Source: Oscillibacter sp. | Lineage (GTDB): Bacteria > Bacillota > Clostridia > Oscillospirales > Oscillospiraceae | NCBI GenBank assembly: GCA_022797935.1 | Contig: JAAWLO010000017.1 | Span: 1 to 33,613 of the forward strand | DNA: 33,613 nucleotides | Direction of reading: 5' to 3' | Part shown: positions 31,501-33,613 of the stretch, in pieces | Layout: each line of letters opens with the position of its first letter | Position numbering within the stretch: the first letter of the stretch is position 1 | Notes under the pieces: generated by a model | What the model was told of the DNA's origin: nothing | Databases searched by the model: none | The model's input: only the letters and a program-made list of their open reading frames with translations | Position numbers and translations under genes: made by a program

Positions 31501-32721
31501 ATGACGCCAGGTGATATCCGGCAGGAACGCTGCTGGGCTGTGATCGATTTAGATGTGATAGAAGGGAACGTGTCCGCACTGCGGAGCCGCCTTCCAGCCG
31601 GATGTGGGCTGATGGCGGTTGTAAAGGGAGAGGGATATGGTTATGGCATGCTCCCTTCGGCCGCGGCCTGTGTGCGGGCCGGTGCGCAATGGCTTGGGGT
31701 TGCGGCGCTGGAAGAGGCGCTCACCCTGCGGCAGAATGGCTTTACCTGCCCGATTCTGATTCTGGGCGTCACCGCACCAGGGCTGGCCCCCGTGCTGGCC
31801 CGGCAGCGGATTTCCCAAGTGGTTCCTTCTCTGGAGTATGCCAGGGAGCTGGCTTCCCGCCTGGAAGGGGCGTGTCTTCCCATCCACCTGGGGGTGGATA
31901 CCGGCATGGGCCGCCTGGGCTGGTGGACCCAGCCGGAGACCATTTCCGCCGTCTGCGGCGAGATCCGAGAGATTCGAGAGATCAGCGGACTCCAGATAGA
32001 AGGCGTCATGACCCACCTGTCATCCGCCCGGGGAACAAATCAAGAAGCGGAGGCCTATACCAGGCGCCAGCTGGACATCTTCCGGCGGCTTTGCCGGACT
32101 CTGGAAAAACAGGGAATCTCCATTCCCTGCAGGCACGCGGCCAACAGCGGCGCTCTGCTTCGCCACGGCGATTCGCTGGAGGGCCTGAACCTGGTCCGGA
32201 TCGGACATCTGCTGTATGACGGTCTTCCCGGCGGAGAGGCTCTGGGCCTTCGCTCCGCGCTGGAGCTGAAAGCGTCGGTTGCCTGCGTGAAGGAACTGCC
32301 TGCGGGCGCCTGTGTTGGCTATGGCCGGACCTACCGGCTGCCCAGACCGGCCCGGATTGCGGTGCTGAATATAGGAAGCTGTGACGGATACCCCGCCTGC
32401 CTCTCCAACAGAGGCTGGATGCTGCTCCGCGGCATACGGGTCCCCGTAGTGGGAAGCGTCTGCATGGATCAAACCATGCTTGACGTCTCTGCGGTCCCCG
32501 ATGCAAAGGCGGGGGATCCGGTCACGATTGTGGGGCGGGACGGCGGAGCGGAACTGACCGCAGAGGATATTTCCGCCCAGGCCGGAGGCGCGATAGACGC
32601 CTTGAGTACTTCTTTCAGGAACCGGCTTCCCCGCTTCTACCGGCAGGGGGGACGGCTGGTGGGGAAACTGCACACCATTCAAACATTTGAGTCGTTCGAC
32701 TCAGAAAGCGAGGAAGGATGA
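31501..32721 (+). CDS. alr: alanine racemase
   Basis: 406 residues, Ala racemase fold. VVKGEGYGYG (41-50) carries the PLP lysine Lys42; MGRLGWW (136-142), NSGALLR (215-221), RIGHLLYDG, CVGYGRTY with catalytic Tyr274, NIGSCDGYPA (290-299), VCMDQTMLDVS (320-330) and RLPRFY (375-380) follow in the usual order. The PLP loop is diverged from the common VVKANAYGHG and the IGYADGY segment reads IGSCDGY, so the substrate could be alanine, serine or another amino acid. It acts in the cytoplasm. The start at ATG 31501 has a weak GGAAG 11 bases before. Its stop overlaps the next ATG. Between a symporter and a ferredoxin oxidoreductase it looks catabolic rather than for the cell wall. Confidence 0.88.
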   Translation: MTPGDIRQERCWAVIDLDVIEGNVSALRSRLPAGCGLMAVVKGEGYGYGMLPSAAACVRAGAQWLGVAALEEALTLRQNGFTCPILILGVTAPGLAPVLARQRISQVVPSLEYARELASRLEGACLPIHLGVDTGMGRLGWWTQPETISAVCGEIREIREISGLQIEGVMTHLSSARGTNQEAEAYTRRQLDIFRRLCRTLEKQGISIPCRHAANSGALLRHGDSLEGLNLVRIGHLLYDGLPGGEALGLRSALELKASVACVKELPAGACVGYGRTYRLPRPARIAVLNIGSCDGYPACLSNRGWMLLRGIRVPVVGSVCMDQTMLDVSAVPDAKAGDPVTIVGRDGGAELTAEDISAQAGGAIDALSTSFRNRLPRFYRQGGRLVGKLHTIQTFESFDSESEEG

Positions 32722-33371
32722 ACGATATGAAAGACACGCGAAGCATCATAGAAATCCGCTGGCACGGCCGGGGAGGCCAGGGCGCGAAGACGGCGTCGCT
32801 GCTGCTGGCGGACGCGGCGTTCAACACCGGCAAGTACGTCCAGGGCTTCCCGGAGTACGGCCCGGAGCGCATGGGCGCGCCCATCACCGCTTATAACCGC
32901 ATCAGCTCGGAGCGGAGCACGGTCCACTCCAACATCTATGAGCCGGACTACGTGGTGGTGGTAGACGAGACCCTGATCTCCGCCGTGGACGTGACGGCGG
33001 GCCTGAAGAAGGAAGGGGCCATCGTCATCAACTCCGGTAAATCCCCGGAGGAGCTGCGCCCCCTGCTGAAGGGCTACGAGGGCCGGGTGTGCACCATTGA
33101 CGCCGGTAAAATTTCGGAAGAAGAGCTGGGAAAGAACTTCCCCAACACCCCCATGCTGGCCGCGATTGTCAAGGTCTCCGGCGTGGTGGGCGAGGAGGAA
33201 TTTGTTCAGGATATGGAGGCGTCTTTTCAGCATAAGTTCGCCGCCAAGCCCCAGGTCATCGAGGGCAACATGCGGGCCCTGAAACGCTCTATGAAGGAGG
33301 TCCGCGTCTGCGGACCGGAAATGCCGGGAGGCCCGCAGGCCGAGACGGCAGAGGAGGTCAAGGAAGGATGA
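32718..33371 (+). CDS. porC: 2-oxoacid:ferredoxin oxidoreductase, gamma subunit
   Basis: 217 residues. IEIRWHGRGGQGAKTASLLLADAAFNTGKYVQGFPEYGPERMGAPITAYNRIS (about 11-63) is the gamma-subunit signature; VVVVDETLI and INSGKSPEEL follow, with NTPMLAAIVKVSGVV near residue 140. It is one part of the four-subunit (gamma, delta, alpha, beta) enzyme that oxidises pyruvate or another keto acid to the acyl-CoA and reduces ferredoxin. ATG 32718 overlaps the alr stop (ATGA) and has GAGGAAGG before it. A second in-frame Met at position 4 is possible. The acidic tail (AETAEEVKEG) is unremarkable. Confidence 0.92.
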   Translation: MNDMKDTRSIIEIRWHGRGGQGAKTASLLLADAAFNTGKYVQGFPEYGPERMGAPITAYNRISSERSTVHSNIYEPDYVVVVDETLISAVDVTAGLKKEGAIVINSGKSPEELRPLLKGYEGRVCTIDAGKISEEELGKNFPNTPMLAAIVKVSGVVGEEEFVQDMEASFQHKFAAKPQVIEGNMRALKRSMKEVRVCGPEMPGGPQAETAEEVKEG

Positions 33372-33613
33372 GCCATTTAGCAAAGGATATGACCCCCCAG
33401 GTCACATGGAAGGACATCACCCCCGGCGGAGCCATCTTTGAGGGCGGCACCTCCCAGGTGGTGGAGACCGGCGACTGGCGGACCATGAAGCCGGTTTTGG
33501 ATATGGATAAGTGTAAGCAGTGCCTGCTCTGCGCCCCGGTGTGCCCGGACATGTCCATCCCGGTCAATAAAGACGGCAAGCGGGAGGACTTCAACTACTT
33601 CTTCTGCAAGGGC
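33368..33613 (+). CDS. porD: 2-oxoacid:ferredoxin oxidoreductase, delta (ferredoxin-like) subunit, partial
   Basis: 82 codons, cut by the window end. VLDMDKCKQCLLCAPVCPD holds the first 4Fe-4S motif, C49xxC52xxC55xxxC59P; FNYFFCKG with Cys80 should begin the second. This is the electron-transfer subunit that follows gamma in POR-type operons. ATG 33368 overlaps the porC stop (ATGA) and AAGGAAGG precedes it. The alpha and beta subunits would be expected just beyond the window. Confidence 0.92.
   Translation, partial: MSHLAKDMTPQVTWKDITPGGAIFEGGTSQVVETGDWRTMKPVLDMDKCKQCLLCAPVCPDMSIPVNKDGKREDFNYFFCKG

Overview
The window looks like chromosome from a GC-rich, low-oxygen member of the Bacillota, most likely an Oscillospiraceae-type gut anaerobe (Oscillibacter/Dysosmobacter/Lawsonibacter neighbourhood). 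This is inferred from strong AGGAGG-type ribosome binding sites, sigma-A promoters, a class B sortase, DegV, a glycolipid glycosyltransferase pair, a methionine gamma-lyase, a 2-oxoacid:ferredoxin oxidoreductase, and a palindromic CTCCCTC-type intergenic repeat that I associate with this family. No rRNA, tRNA, CRISPR array or transposase was seen.

Layout. 1-3.6 kb: the end of a membrane permease, then a GT4 glycosyltransferase / VTT membrane protein / GT4 glycosyltransferase cluster, probably for membrane glycolipid. 3.6-6.0 kb: a 53-residue protein divergent from two tandem duplicated XRE regulators with a perfect operator between them, then a DUF1847 protein and DegV. 6.0-8.5 kb: a 256-bp repeat with terminal inverted repeats, then purine nucleoside phosphorylase and MTA/SAH deaminase. 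8.5-19.4 kb: an accessory-looking block with a DnaB-like ATPase fused to an initiator-like C-terminus, a convergent five-gene operon (VirD4-like ATPase without membrane anchor, ClpP-like protease, three unknown proteins), a strikingly AT-rich control region, and a divergent 1,260-residue helicase-nuclease-Rossmann fusion coupled to a DUF1848 protein. 19.5-26.0 kb: a small membrane protein, class B sortase, GluQ-RS and GluRS, an XRE regulator, and a large DUF2325-like protein. 26.0-33.6 kb: an NhaC-superfamily antiporter, methionine gamma-lyase, and a translationally coupled alanine symporter / alanine racemase / 2-oxoacid oxidoreductase (gamma, delta) operon running off the end.

How the genes work together. 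The two GT4 enzymes with a VTT protein suggest stepwise glucosylation of diacylglycerol. The phosphorylase and deaminase pair handles adenosine-type nucleosides. The last operon pairs alanine uptake and racemisation with ferredoxin-dependent oxidation of a keto acid, probably pyruvate. NhaC and methionine gamma-lyase are adjacent but separated by a terminator.

The best candidates for an undescribed system are the divergent pair of operons around 14.3-14.7 kb: on one side a DNA-pumping-type ATPase with a ClpP-type protease and unknown partners, on the other a helicase with a PD-(D/E)XK-like nuclease and a methyltransferase-like domain. The parts are those of mobile-element or defence modules, but no relaxase, integrase or attachment site was found, so the role is open.
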